DNA from: Mercurialis annua
Lineage: Eukaryota; Streptophyta; Magnoliopsida; Malpighiales; Euphorbiaceae
NCBI RefSeq assembly: GCF_937616625.2
Contig: NC_065570.1
Coordinates: 1,746,001 to 1,810,000, forward strand
Direction: 5' to 3'
DNA: 64,000 nt
Shown: one piece after another, positions 1 to 11,489 of the stretch
Position numbering within the stretch: position 1 is the first letter of the stretch
How the letters are laid out: every line of letters begins with the position of its first letter
Translations under genes and position numbers: made by a program
Notes under the pieces: generated by a model
Told to the model about the DNA's origin: nothing
Seen by the model: only the letters and a program-made list of their open reading frames with translations
Databases searched by the model: none

Positions 1-61
1 TCCATTATTTTTTCGAGTGTTGCCAAACTTTTCCTTCTTTTTTGTTGATGGATAACTCCAG

Positions 62-3000
62 AAGTGTTTGATAAACTCAAAGACAAGGAAGGAAAATTCG
101 ATGAAAGACTAAGATATGACATTGAAGGTTTAATGGAATTATACGAAGCTTCACAACTAAGTATTAAAGGAGAAGATTTGCTTGATGAACTTGGAGACTA
201 CAGTTATCAGCTTCTAAATTCATGGATGACACGTGTCCATCACTCTCAAGCTAAAATAGTACAGAATACACTGGACCACCCACATCACAAAAGCTTGGCT
301 AAATTTATGGCACAAAAGTACTTGAGTAGAGATGCTCATATGAGAAATAATGAAAATAGGTGGATGAAAGAATTGCAAGAACTTGCAACTTTTGAATTCA
401 AGATGGTTCAGTCAAAATACCAAGAAGAAATGCTACAAATATTAAGGTACAGTGTATTAACAAATTTATCTAACCTAGCTACATGAATTAAATCTTATGT
501 TCTGATGTTTTTTTTTTGGACAATTAAAATAATCTTTTATTAATATCAAGCAGTTATAAGTGTAAGAATTCACTAAGAGTATAACCGTTTTTAATAATCT
601 AACATAGAACAAGAAGTAAAGTCTTGTTCGCACATCACCTTATAAAATCAAAATCAAAATTACATAACTGCTCTATTATTATAAGAATTCTATTTTTTGT
701 TGTCTAACAATAAACTTCCAAATACTTCATAAAAAATCAGCAAACAAACCTTTCGATATAGAAAGTACAACAAAACTTTCAAAACAAAAAAGACAGCCAC
801 CATAACAAAAAGTATTAAAACAAAAAAAAACTAATATAACCTTTAAACAATTTTATCTTCAATCTTGGAAAGGTCTTGATTTCTATTAAAAAATATCAGT
901 TCGATGGGCTTCAGAATAAAATGGCAAGAGCTATTTTCCTTAACTTGAAGTGTTATATAATAATTAAATATGGAGCCATTTCATCGCCTTTTGAAAGAGT
1001 TTTTTGACTTAACATATTATATCTGATTCAGTTGGAATTACTCAAGACAATATATATAAGAAAATATTTATACTAAATGAAACTAAAATTTTATATTTAT
1101 AATTTATTGTAATAATTTTGCTTTTAATTTTTCTATCACCGTAAAATATATATTGTTATTAATATAGTCATGTAAATTCGATGTCTCATAATCAAATATT
1201 TATTTAATTATTCATGTATAATTTTGGATTGTTATTTGGACATTACTTTAGGTGGTGGAAAGGTCTATTTGAAGAGCTGAAATTTGCAAGAAATCAGCCA
1301 CTTAAATGGTACATATGGTCTACGGCAGCTTTTACGAATCCAAGCTTGTCGGAACAAAGAATTGACCTAACAAAACCTATATCTTTCATCTACATAATTG
1401 ATGATATTTTTGATGTTCATGGCTCGCTTGACGAACTTATATTATTCACAGATGTTGTCGATAGGTACGTAAAATGATAAAGTTTTCTTTTCCGTACCCC
1501 ATTATTACCGCACGTACAGGCGTACATTGACTAGTCGATTCTTTTATGTGTATATGTATAAAGATGGGATGTCCATGCTGCACAAAAACTACCACACTAT
1601 ATGAGGTTATGCTTTAATGCACTCGACAACATCACGAATGAGATCGCGAACAAAGTCTATAAAAGTTATGGCCGGAATCCAATAGAATCGCTACGAAAAA
1701 CGGTGAACATTTAACATTTTGTCGTAGGTTCTCAATTTTACCTTTATTTTTCTTACATATAATATGAATAATTGTGACAGTGGAGAAGTTTATGCAAGGC
1801 GTTTTTAGTAGAAGCAAGATGGTTTTCTTGTGATAAAATGCCAAGTGGTGAAGAGTATCTACAAAATGGGACAGTGAGTTCAGGTGTACATGTGGTTCTT
1901 GTTCACGTATTCTATTTATTGGGTCAGGGTGTGACTCCAAAAGCTATGGAATTTATTGACAATAATCCAACCATAATATCTTCTACAGCTGCAATTCTTC
2001 GGCTTTGGGATGATTTGGGTAGTGCCAAGGTACATACATTCAAGGAAAAAAGGGCAAATATACCCCTAATGTTTAGGGCTAGAAGCAAATATGCTCCTAA
2101 AGTCAAAAAAGGGGTAAATAAGCCCCTAACATCTTTAAATAAAGGACAACTAAACCTCTAACTTTTTTACAAGGGTTAAATAAACCTTTCTCCTAAACAA
2201 CTCGTTAACGTTGTGTGAAAATTGCTGATATAGAAAACTTGAATTCTACATGGCATTCAATTGACATCGAATTTTTGCCCCAATTCTTAATTGATTTGGA
2301 TTTTGGGTTTTTAATTTTGGATTTTTTTATTATAAAGAAAACTGAAAAGATTTAATTTGTGAATTTAATAATGCCATGTAGGATTCACGTTCATTATGTC
2401 AGCAAAATTGACACATAGTGCCCACACTTTTAACACACCATTTAAAAGAAGGTCTTATTTTCCCCTTTTAAAGATGTTAGGAATTTATTTGCCTCTCTCA
2501 AATTTTAGGAGCATATTTGTGCTTGACTCTAAACATTAGTAGCATATTTGCTCCCTTTTCCCTTCATTTAATTATATGATTCAGATACAAATTGCTAAAC
2601 GCAGTTAAATTATTTGATTATTAGTCATTGAGTAGTGTTTTATAAAATCAAATTATTCAACGCAATAAATGTGTCTTCTCAATATGTAATATTTTAGAAG
2701 ATATGAGTCGTGTTTTAGATATTCATTGATTATTTAGTTGAAAAATGTAAAATTATTAGCACATTGAATATTGACGAAACAATTTATTATCCCGGACGAA
2801 GATAATTGTTATAATTGTATTCATCTTCAAAGTGCGAATAACCAACGAAATTAAAACCGTCACTAGTTGACTATTTAAAAATATGTCACTAATCTGCGAA
2901 TACGTAACTGGTTTTGTGCAGGATGAATATCAGGACGGTAATGACGGGTCATACGTGGAATGTTACATGAAAGAAAATGCAGGATGTTCTGTAGAGAATG

Positions 3001-3212
3001 CAAGAAAAGAGGTTAATAAAATGATTTCGGACGCATGGAAACAGTTAAACCAAGAATGTTTGTTCCAAAAACAATTTTCACCAAATTTTAACAAGTCTTG
3101 TCTGAATCTAGCAAGAATGGTTCCTTTGATGTACAGCTATGACGACCATCGACGCCTTCCGCTTCTTGAACATCATATTAAGTCTGTCTTGTATGGATCG
3201 GCCTCCATTTGA
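62..3212 (+). CDS. TPS-g terpene synthase, 3' part (exons 3-7)
   Basis: Class I terpene synthase of the TPS-g subfamily (linalool/nerolidol synthase type), entering from the left edge, so exons 1-2 are missing. Exons read as 62-446, 1252-1464, 1564-1702, 1781-2029 and 2922-3212, with conserved phases and AG/GT borders. Visible motifs: RWW at the exon 3/4 join, the metal-binding DDIFD in exon 4, RWD at the exon 4/5 join, and the NSE/DTE-type motif DDLGSAKDE across the exon 6/7 join. The C terminus (ending SVLYGSASI) resembles known strawberry-type nerolidol synthases. Exons 5 (139 bp) and 6 (249 bp) match the lengths in the three minus-strand paralogues; exon 4 lacks two codons relative to them. 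It is more diverged than those three are from each other. No stop or frameshift is seen in the visible exons. Intron 3 (447-1251) is plain AT-rich DNA; intron 6 carries a foldback repeat. Product specificity cannot be read from sequence. Confidence 0.85.
2043..2574. repeat. Foldback repeat inside intron 6 of the left TPS gene
   Basis: About 95 bp at 2043-2140 recur as an imperfect inverted copy near 2478-2574 (shared words include gcaaatatgctcctaa and aatgtttag). The central 340 bp are unique-looking. This is the structure of a foldback or MITE-like DNA element. I could not find a convincing target-site duplication, so the family is not assigned. Confidence 0.6.
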
Positions 3213-3722
3213 CGATTTCATAATCATTTAGGCTATATTTGATTTATAAAATAAAATAAAATCACGTAGCACATGAAATAGTTGTGCTCTCTCATCTAGG
3301 TTTGCTTAGTCTATAGCGTTCAAGGAGCGTTCAGTTGGTCGAAGGGTTCGACTAATATTATGCTGAAATTTGCACGTACCATATGTTACGAGTGATATGC
3401 GACACCCGTTAAGTATAGGGTCTCACCGTACTATTGACGAATGTATTTTACTATTTAGAGAGTTTATTAATTTATTTTTTTAATTATGTTAAGGCGATCT
3501 ACAAATAATGCTGCACATGTTTGACGTGTGCATCTCGTATATTATTTTCGAATGTAACATTAAATTTTCGGTTTAGCTTAACTTAATTTTTTTTATTAAA
3601 AAATTATAATAAAGGACATAATATTTACTGAAATAATGTTTGCCTCGTTAAGCATACATTACAAATTTCGAAATCCTCTACTTTTATAAAACTCAGCCAA
3701 AAATCTCAGAGTGAGTAAAACG
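3213..3722. other. Intergenic spacer, TPS to PPR
   Basis: It holds the presumed 3' UTR of the terpene synthase and the promoter/5' UTR of the PPR gene. A TATA-like tataaa lies at 3685-3690, very close to the PPR start codon. No other gene or repeat was recognised. Confidence 0.5.
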
Positions 3723-4913
3723 ATGTCGTCCACAGCATGTCGCCGCCTCCGCAGTTTTTTCACTCCGCCACTTCACTCAACCAACACCGCCACCTCCGGC
3801 GCAACGAAAAACACCACCACCCCACCCACCAGCAAGCAAGACACATTCCAAAAAATAGTCCGAAAATTCAAAAAATCGTCAGAATCAGACCAATTCCGAA
3901 CTTCCCGTTACGACATTTACTTGAACACAGTTCTCCGCCTCGCCAAATTCAAAAGATTTGCCATGATCGAAGAAATTATCGAACACCAACAGAATTTCAC
4001 CGACATAACGAGCGAGCCCTTCACGTGCCGTCTTATGTCTCTTTATGGTAAAGTGGGCATGTTCGATCATGCACATAAGCTGTTCGATAAAATGCCTGAA
4101 CTAAACTGCCCGCGTACTGTCTACTCATTTAACACACTCTTATCTGCTTGTATTGATGCCGGGAAGTTTTCGGAGTTCGAAAAGATTGTCAAGGATTATC
4201 CGAATAATCTTGGAATAACTCGGGATTTGATTTCCTATAATATAATTATTAAAGGTTTTTGCAAAATGGGGGCTCTTGATAATGGTGTTATGGTGCTTGA
4301 AGAGCTCGTTAAAAATGGGTTTAACCCGAGTTTGATCACTTTCAATACGCTTTTAAACGGGTTTTACGGGAGTGGGAAATCTTCCGATGGAGATAGGATA
4401 TGGGATAGAATTGTCGAAATGAATGTTGTTCCTGATATAAGGAGTTACAATGCTAAATTGCTCGGATTAGCATTGGAGAAGAAAACGAAAGAAGCGGTTG
4501 AATTAGTTGAGGAAATGAGGCGTAAAGGAATTGAACTTGATAGGTTTAGCTTTAATGGTTTGATTAAAGGTTTTGTTGAAGATGGTAATTTGGAGGGAGC
4601 TAAGTTGTGGTATGATGAGATGAGGAAGAGCGACGGTTGTGCCCCGGATAAAGTTCTTTTCGAGACATTAGTTCCGTTTCTTTGCGAAAAGGGAGATATT
4701 GATTTCGCTTACGAGATTTTGCAGGAAGTTTTGAGTAGGAATTGTAATGTTAGAGTGACACTATTGCAGCTTGTTGTGGATGGATTGGTTAAGCAATCGA
4801 AGATTGAAGAGGCAGAGAAGCTTATACTACTTAAGAAAAAAGCTCGTATTCAAGGCTCACTTGCAATGACTATGGAAAATGATCCGAATACTGTAGTGCA
4901 CAACCAAGACTAG
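3723..4913 (+). CDS. P-type pentatricopeptide repeat protein, 396 aa, probably mitochondrial
   Basis: Intronless P-class PPR gene. The first ATG in frame is at 3723; the frame extends 12 bases further upstream only through a GTG. Residues 1-45 are rich in Ser, Thr and Arg and poor in acidic residues, as expected of a mitochondrial targeting peptide. Tandem 35-residue PPR motifs occupy roughly residues 98-365, with typical cores such as YSFNTLLSACIDAGK, SYNIIIKGFCKMG and TFNTLLNGFYGSG. No PLS-class E or DYW editing domain follows. The family resembles the small Arabidopsis PPR proteins At1g55890/At3g13160, reported as mitoribosome small-subunit components; that assignment is by recall of family features, not a search. 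It is paralogous to the PPR gene at 6216 and to three pseudogenes in the TPS array. Confidence 0.9.
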   Translation: MSSTACRRLRSFFTPPLHSTNTATSGATKNTTTPPTSKQDTFQKIVRKFKKSSESDQFRTSRYDIYLNTVLRLAKFKRFAMIEEIIEHQQNFTDITSEPFTCRLMSLYGKVGMFDHAHKLFDKMPELNCPRTVYSFNTLLSACIDAGKFSEFEKIVKDYPNNLGITRDLISYNIIIKGFCKMGALDNGVMVLEELVKNGFNPSLITFNTLLNGFYGSGKSSDGDRIWDRIVEMNVVPDIRSYNAKLLGLALEKKTKEAVELVEEMRRKGIELDRFSFNGLIKGFVEDGNLEGAKLWYDEMRKSDGCAPDKVLFETLVPFLCEKGDIDFAYEILQEVLSRNCNVRVTLLQLVVDGLVKQSKIEEAEKLILLKKKARIQGSLAMTMENDPNTVVHNQD

Positions 4914-5670
4914 CATGCAAGCTGAATCTGACTTAACTTGCGAGTTTCACGAGCATTGCACTTTTTGTATTCGGATTGTCCAAGAATTTGATGATGGTAC
5001 ATCAGCGGAAAATTGGCGGTCGTCTTTTACGCATTAAGGTGTAATATGAACGTTTTTTTAGTTTAAGTGATATTTGTACTCTAATTAAAAGTTTCATGGC
5101 TTTTTTTGCACCTTTTTCCATTAATTGTCATTAATAAATGAGCAAAGAGTCATCGCAGTTTTTAAATATATGCATGCAAGTCAATCAATTTCAAATTAAT
5201 TAGAGACAATACTTTTTAAAATTAGATTAATGAACTCTTAAGTTGTAAAAAAAATGAAAACATTTATGAACTGTACTGACTCAGTTTTAAAGTTAATTGA
5301 CCTAAAACTAAACAGTAGTGTCTTCTAATTGATTGAAACGACTAAATGTGAGTTAATTAATTTTGACTTATAAATTCATTAAATTATAATCTAGTCAGGT
5401 TTATAGAATTAGGAGTAAAGAATCGGTGCCGTCCTAATATCTATAGGTTAGCATCATTTAGTTAATACTTAGCTATTTCAAACAATCGAACACAATATTT
5501 TCTATTTTTAGATCAATTAACCATGTATTACACAAAATGAACGAATTCAGGAATCATAGAGAATCCAACTTGAGAGTTAATTTACTTAAAAATAAAAAAT
5601 TATTGACTTATGGACTAAAAAAGTAGAGACTATTGTCCCTTATTGACTTAAAATTAGAGAGTATTATTTC
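4914..5670. other. Intergenic spacer between the two PPR genes
   Basis: AT-rich sequence with no open frame of note. I see only the PPR 3' UTR and the left target-site copy (5662-5670) of the adjacent MITE. Confidence 0.5.
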
Positions 5671-6053
5671 GGCTTAATAATTTAAAAACCACTCACCTTA
5701 AACTTTTTTTTCGTTTATACTCTGACTTAGGAAAAAATTTATTTATACCCTGACATATGTATTTATATTTCACCTCTACCCCGAGGCACTACATTAACCT
5801 CTTTTTATTAAGAAAAAAGTTTAAAATAGTTCTTCATTTTTAACCTAAGTTAATTAAAGTTTAATTAGAAATGAATTTTTTTCTAAATGAAGGACTATTT
5901 TAAACTTTTTTTTAAATAAAAAGAGGTTAATTTAGTGCCTCGGGGTAGAGGTGAAATATAAACACATACGTCAGGGTATAAATGAATTCTTTCCTAGGTC
6001 AGGGTATAAACGAAAAAAAAGTTCAAGGTGGGTGGTTTTTAAGTAATTAAGCC
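5671..6053. mobile_element. Mutator-like MITE with 9-bp target duplication
   Basis: A 383-bp foldback element. Its ends are inverted copies: it starts ggcttaataatttaaaaacc and ends with the complement of ggcttaattacttaaaaacc, and the inverted arms run on for well over 100 bp. It is flanked by a perfect 9-bp duplication, TATTATTTC, at 5662-5670 and 6054-6062. Nine-base duplications are the hallmark of Mutator-like elements. It has no coding capacity and lies about 160 bp upstream of the second PPR start codon. Confidence 0.9.
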
Positions 6054-6215
6054 TATTATTTCTAATTAATTAGAATGATTAAGTGTGTGTTAACTGAACA
6101 TAACTTATAAATTTGGGGACCGAAATGAGCTTTATTCAAACAAAATTAGAGTAAAATCTTTAAAGTTAAACCCTTCTCCTACCTCCTTAACACCCACAAC
6201 TTAACCCAAGAAGCA

Positions 6216-7340
6216 ATGTCCTCCCTGTACCGTCGTCTACGTACAGTCTTCAACACTTCCACAAAAACCACCACCACTCCTTCCACCATCAAAGCTAAAG
6301 AAACCAAGCTCCAAAAATGGGTAGACAACTTCAAAAAATCCTCCGAAAACCCCGAGTTTCGCAGCCAGTATAAAATGTATTACGCCCTTGTTCGCCGCCT
6401 GGCGACTTCCAAGAAGCTTTCCATGGTCGAAGACTTCATTGAACATCAAAAGAAGTTCGAAGATATTACCAACGAGCAATTTGTTATTCGTCTGATCTCT
6501 ATGTATGGGAAAGCTGGAATGTTTGATCATGCACACAAACTGTTCGATGAAATGCCGCAGTTGAACTGCACGCGGAGTATTCGATCCTTTAACGCGCTGT
6601 TGTCGGCTAGTATCGACGCGGGGAAGTTTGATAATGTTCATGAAATGATTAGGGATTTGCCGCCTAAGTTAGGGGTAAGTCCTGATGTGGTTTCGTATAA
6701 TACGGTTATTAAGGGTTATGTCGAAAAGGGTAATCTTGATTCGGGTGTTTTGATGCTCGATGAGATGGAAAAGATGGGAATTGAGCCGGATTTGGTTACG
6801 TTCAACACGCTTTTGAACGGGTTTTACGGGAATGGGAGGTTCTCTGATGGAGAAAAGATATGGGGTTTAATGGAAAGTAAGAATGTTATTCCGAATGTTC
6901 GGAGTTTTAATTCAAGGTTACGCGGATTGGTGGTGGAGAATAGAGTGGCGGATGCTGTCGAGTTGTTGGGAGAAATGGAGAGCAAGGGAGTTAAGCCGGA
7001 TGTTATTAGTTATAATGCGGTGCTGAAAGGGTTTTGCAATGATGAGAATGTTGAGGAAGCGAAAACTTGGTACAGGAAACTCGGAGAAAATGGTTACGAG
7101 CCTGATAGGGTTACGTACGTGACGCTCATTACGTTTCTTCGTAAGAAGGGTGACCTCGACATGGCCCGTGAGTTGTGTATTGAGATTTTGAATAAGGGTT
7201 GGCTTGTGAATGCAACTTTGTTTCAGCATGTGGTTAATGAGCTTGTTAAGCTATCAAGGGTTGAAGAAGCTAAGGATATTGTGGAATTGGGGAAGTCAAA
7301 TAAGCATTCTTATAAATTGAGTCTGCCTTTAGATAAGTAG
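6216..7340 (+). CDS. P-type pentatricopeptide repeat protein, 374 aa, probably mitochondrial
   Basis: Intronless P-class PPR gene and close paralogue of the gene at 3723: same N-terminal layout, same HAHKLFDEMP and TFNTLLNGFYGNG words. Residues 1-35 are Ser/Thr/Arg-rich and look like a mitochondrial presequence. PPR motifs run from about residue 90 to 350, with helices such as SYNTVIKGYVEKGN and SYNAVLKGFCNDENVEEA. No stop, frameshift or editing domain. A Mutator-type MITE ends 160 bp upstream and may form part of its promoter. Its 3' half is the source-type sequence for the truncated PPR fragments at 13.76 kb and 21.02 kb, so this gene marks the left edge of the duplicated TPS unit. Expected role: RNA binding in mitochondria, possibly as a ribosome-associated PPR. 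Confidence 0.9.
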   Translation: MSSLYRRLRTVFNTSTKTTTTPSTIKAKETKLQKWVDNFKKSSENPEFRSQYKMYYALVRRLATSKKLSMVEDFIEHQKKFEDITNEQFVIRLISMYGKAGMFDHAHKLFDEMPQLNCTRSIRSFNALLSASIDAGKFDNVHEMIRDLPPKLGVSPDVVSYNTVIKGYVEKGNLDSGVLMLDEMEKMGIEPDLVTFNTLLNGFYGNGRFSDGEKIWGLMESKNVIPNVRSFNSRLRGLVVENRVADAVELLGEMESKGVKPDVISYNAVLKGFCNDENVEEAKTWYRKLGENGYEPDRVTYVTLITFLRKKGDLDMARELCIEILNKGWLVNATLFQHVVNELVKLSRVEEAKDIVELGKSNKHSYKLSLPLDK

Positions 7341-7504
7341 GTTAATTTTCTGCTGTTCTTCTGTTTTAAGTGTTGAATTTTTTAGTAGTCTAATCAGAAG
7401 TTCAAAATGCTGATCTCCTATACTGAGTTTATAAAACATTTTAGCTCGTGAAGGCATTTTTTTTTAGTGAAGCTATTAGTTTTATTTAATATCATTACGA
7501 AGAA

Positions 7505-7880
7505 CGTCAACAGAAAAGGGAGGAGGGCTTATTCCAATCCTTACTCATAGACATAGAATCGACTGCTTTTGCCAAGCAATGGGCAGCCGAGTTCGCTGAC
7601 TGTTTTATAACAATGGATATAAAATCCTTAGAGCTTAACAAAGAAATACAAATACAATTACAATCTGAAACAATGTCAGAAAAATAAGATAAATCCCTAT
7701 TGGGATATTTTAGGGCTAAGATCAGTTCTTAACAATCAGATTCTAACAGAATATAGGAGTTACTTCTGGATTTAGTCCCGCTCAAGGCTTCATGAAAGCC
7801 AATCGCCTCTGCGATTCTCGGCTCCATTCTTCCTAGAATACCTACATGCTTAGCTGCAATAAACTATCCATAATGGTCAC
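7505..7880 (-). pseudogene. LINE-type RNase H (RVT_3) domain remnant, unit A
   Basis: Minus-strand translation shows a decayed RNase H-like domain: EAIGFHEALS, an LESD motif, DLSYFSDIVSDC and SANSAAHCLAKAVDSMS. These are typical of the C-terminal RNase H of plant L1-type LINEs and related RNase H-like proteins. The frame has at least one stop right after the LESD motif. The same remnant recurs near 14.3 kb and 21.8 kb, so it was copied along with the TPS unit. Confidence 0.7.
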
Positions 7881-8065
7881 AAAATCCTTTAATCATAAAT
7901 AATCCTTTATTCATATTATATATAACCCTTTGCTATTTTTCTTGTTCGTACATTCTGCAGTGTCATGTTGTTCCTGATGAGTAGTTTAGCAAATCCGTGC
8001 ACACAAAACATAAAACAGCTACCGCTGTCGAAATCCATGAAATAGTAGCAAGTGCGGATTCTTGT

Positions 8066-11000
8066 TCATTCCCTTACCTTTTTATTGACATACTCCTCGA
8101 GAATGGAAAGGTGAGGGATTTCATCATAACTATACATCAAAGGCATTATTCCTGCAAAATTTAGACAGACTTTGGTAAAAGTTGGCGAGAATGGATTTTG
8201 AAATAGGCACTCATCGTTGAGTTTTTTCCATGTTTCTGCTATCATATCTAGAACATGATCTCTAGCATTTTCGGCTGAAGATGTTTGATGTTCCTTCATG
8301 TAGCACTCTACATATGAATACCCATCCGGATCCTCATCCTGCAATTTGTTTTCTTATATTCAATTCATCGAACATTTACAAGGAAAGAAATTAAGAAATG
8401 CGGATTGGATTTTACCTTGGCACTTCCCAAGTCATTCCAGAGCCGAAGAATTTTGGCTGTCGATTGTATCATGCCAGGTTTCCCGTTGAGGAGCTCGACA
8501 TTTTTCTCTGTTATACCTTGACCCAACAGAAAGAAAAAGTGAACTAGAACCATTGGTAAACCTGAAGTTACGATCCCATTCTTTAAGTACTCCTCAGCAC
8601 TTGGCAATTCTCCAGAAGCAAACCATCTCGCTTCCATTAGATAGGCATTGAACAAACTTGCCCACTGCAACAATCAAGATTTGAAAGTTAAACTCTGTTT
8701 TATAATATGATTCTTGAAACAAAACAGAATATGTGTACGTTCACATACCGATTTTCGCAGAGATTCTAAAGGGTTCCATCCATGCTGTTTATGAACCGTG
8801 TAGCTAATCTCATGAGTGACATTGTCAAGAGCCTCGAAGCAAATCCTCATGCAATCTGGTAGTTGTCCAGCGGCTGCAATGTCCCACCTGAATGAATGTT
8901 TTTCATAATACTCAGTATATGAAGCAAGATTAGATTTGTAAATCGGTCAGACCTACATCCAAATTTTGATCTATATTATTGGCTAAGGACTTGAATAATC
9001 TATCTTCATATATTTTGATGATAACAATGCCTAAAAAATACTCATATAATGTTTGTTTGAGACTTATATAAGGGAATTAAAAAACTATTCCAAATTCTAA
9101 AAATATCAAAGCAAAAGGGTAGTTTGATACTTAATTTCTAGATATTACATAAAAAGTATTAGAGTTAAATCACCACTAGATTGTCAAATTTATAACTGGA
9201 CCACACACAAGTGACATCTTGCTAACAGTCATAAAGGATTCCTAAAAAAGATGGCCAAAATGACAAACTGGAGCTGACAACTCACTGTTAGTTTTTATTT
9301 TCTAGCTTTAACATCACCTTTCGATAAGGATAAGAGAGTCAATACTAGAATCCAAATATCCAAATACTTAACACACTATTAAGTATTAACAGATATAGAC
9401 ATTACATTCATTTTCCAAAAGGTTGGGGTACACATAATTGAAATATATCTTTTAAATAAGCTTCAATACAGCATAAGACATATTGTCTCGAAGTTGGCAT
9501 ATACTTTTTTGCTAAACATGTATATATGCTTTCGTATATACTTCTAGTGCGAGAACTTGTACGGGTTAAAGGATAAGTTTGCTAAAACTTATCAAAATAA
9601 AACACAATAATATATATATTTAGGCTTATCCTCTTAAAATCCCCCCACCTTTTACCCCCAATTCATTTGCACCCTCACGTTGTAAAACCACCAAATATAC
9701 CCAAATTACGACCTTTCACTTTCAATTGCACCCTCAAGCATTAAATTGATATCTTTTCACTTAAAAAATGTTCAAATCAATACTTTAAATTTTAACATAT
9801 ATTTTAAAATAGAACTTAATATTTTATTTAAAACAAAAATAAACCTATTTTTCAAGTAAAAAGAGATCAATTTAATGCTTGATGGTGCAATTGAAAGTGA
9901 AAGGTCGTAATTTGGGTATAATTGGTGGTTTTGCAACGTGAGGGTGCAAATGAATTGGGGGTAAAAGGTGAGGGGTTTTTAAGGGGATAAGCCATATATT
10001 TACATACCTGCAAACAATTTCTGTAAAGAGAATGAGGTCAGGAAGCGTTCCATACTTATCAAAAATGTCATCTATTAAGTAAACGAAGGCGATAGGCTTG
10101 ATGAGGTCAATTCTTTGCTGTGACAAGCTTGGATCTGTTAAGGCTGCGATGCACCATACGTACCATTTAGCTGGTTGGTCTCTTGCAAACGTTAAAACAA
10201 GCGACAAACCAAGCTCTTTCCACCACCTGGAAACAAAAAGAGTTATTAACTTCATCAAGTTGAGGTTAAGTGGTCTGAAAATTATTAATGCAATTAATGT
10301 TTTGATAAAGAAACTTCATAATCGTCGTACATGAATTGTGAGGTCTAAAAAAATGATAGGATTAAAATGTAAAACTTACTCTAAAACTTGAACAAATTCT
10401 TGCTGGTGCTGATGTTGAACTATCTTAAAATCCAGTGTTGCTATTTCTTGTAACTCATTCACCCACCCGTTTTGCCATACAATATTCATAATGAATTTTT
10501 GTCCCATAAACTTTTGCAAGTTTCTGAAATGTGAGTGCTTCAATGCATTCTCTACTGCTTTAGCTTGAGGAGAGTCGAGACGCGTTGCCAATGAATTCAG
10601 GATCTCATAACTGTATCCTCTTGCTTCATCAAGTATATCCTCTCCTTCCCTACTTAACTGTGAAGCTTCATGCAAACTCATTAGCCCCCTGATGTCATCT
10701 CTTAGTTCATCTTTAAATTTCCCCTTTCCGTCCATAAAGTCGTCGAAAACGCCTGTACAAATAAATTTTTACGCTAATTAGGAAGCAATAATTAAACAAC
10801 TTAATAAAAAAAATGATAGACACAGAATGCAAATGAGGGGACCTGCAGGCATGAAGTAACCCTCTTGCCTCAGAAGTCGAAATCTAAGAGCAACCTCATA
10901 AAGATCACGATTGTGATGTGTGCTAGGTATCAAATTATAGTTGTTTAGAGTAACTGCATCGATCTCTTCCTCAAAATGATGCTCGATGCCAAGGCGTTGT

Positions 11001-11365
11001 GTAGCATCAACCATTAGTAGACCTTGGTACGCGTCTTCTTTAGTACTTTTGCTGAGTAGGATATTCTTGAATGCTTTTAATTTGTCTTCGTATATTCTTC
11101 TACAATCATCCTGCATGCATTTTAAAAATTACGATAACAAATTGAAATTCACACAGGACGTGATTGAATGCCGTTTTTCAGAAAGCAGCGTATTATACTG
11201 CTAATATAAAAGCATTGAATATTTATATGCACTCACAGTAATAGGATAATTTGAAAATTTCAAGCTGCTAGAATGTAAATTGTGATGTTTGGCAAGACTG
11301 AAATGATCTTTAGCTAATGGAGTTGGCTGAGGAAAGGTAAAGGAAGTTGTAATAGAGAATGCCAT
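8066..11365 (-). CDS. TPS-g terpene synthase, array copy 1 (549 aa, seven exons)
   Basis: Complete class I TPS-g gene. Exons in transcript order: 11237-11365, 10843-11110, 10380-10752, 10008-10226, 8749-8887, 8416-8664, 8066-8338; the total of 1650 nt is an uninterrupted 549-codon frame plus stop. The first 43 residues (exon 1) are Ser/Lys-rich and acidic-poor, suggesting a plastid transit peptide. Conserved words: QRLGIEHHF and [15 protein letters not shown] (exon 2), WW at the exon 3/4 join, DDIFD (exon 4), RWD at the exon 4/5 join, NDLGSAKDE across exons 6/7. The RRx8W motif of cyclic monoterpene synthases is absent, as in TPS-g. The family converts GPP or FPP to acyclic alcohols such as linalool and nerolidol. 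Intron 4 (8888-10007) hosts a Mutator-type MITE. A tataaaac box lies about 120 bp upstream of the ATG. Substrate, product and compartment are not proven. Confidence 0.9.
9623..9993. mobile_element. Mutator-like MITE in intron 4 of TPS array copy 1
   Basis: A 371-bp element with long inverted arms: it begins ggcttatcctcttaaa and ends with the near-complement, ttaaggggataagcc. A perfect 9-bp duplication ATATATTTA flanks it at 9614-9622 and 9994-10002. The other two array copies lack it at the matching intron position, so it inserted after the duplication or was lost. Its outer GGCTTA matches the element at 5671. Confidence 0.9.
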
Positions 11366-11481
11366 TAAAAGAGAGGAACTAATATATCTGAACCAAGAGA
11401 GAGCTATGTTAAATGGAAAAAGAAATGAAGTACTACTTTAGATTTGCTTACAAGAGTAGATGCAACATGCAAGTGAGCCCA

Positions 11482-11489
11482 GTTTTATA
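11482..11489 (-). promoter_or_regulatory. TATA box of TPS array copy 1
   Basis: On the minus strand the sequence reads cctataaaactgggc, a good TATA box about 120 bp upstream of the start codon. The matching position is also intact upstream of array copy 3 (26322-26329). In copy 2 the corresponding stretch reads atataattaaaattggg, so its core promoter may differ. Confidence 0.55.

Noticed and set aside
11078..11110. RRx8W motif of cyclic monoterpene synthases in exon 2
   Set aside because: An RR pair is there, but the position 8 residues on is Phe and the spacing to the QRLG block is too short; it matches a different helix. TPS-g proteins lack the motif.
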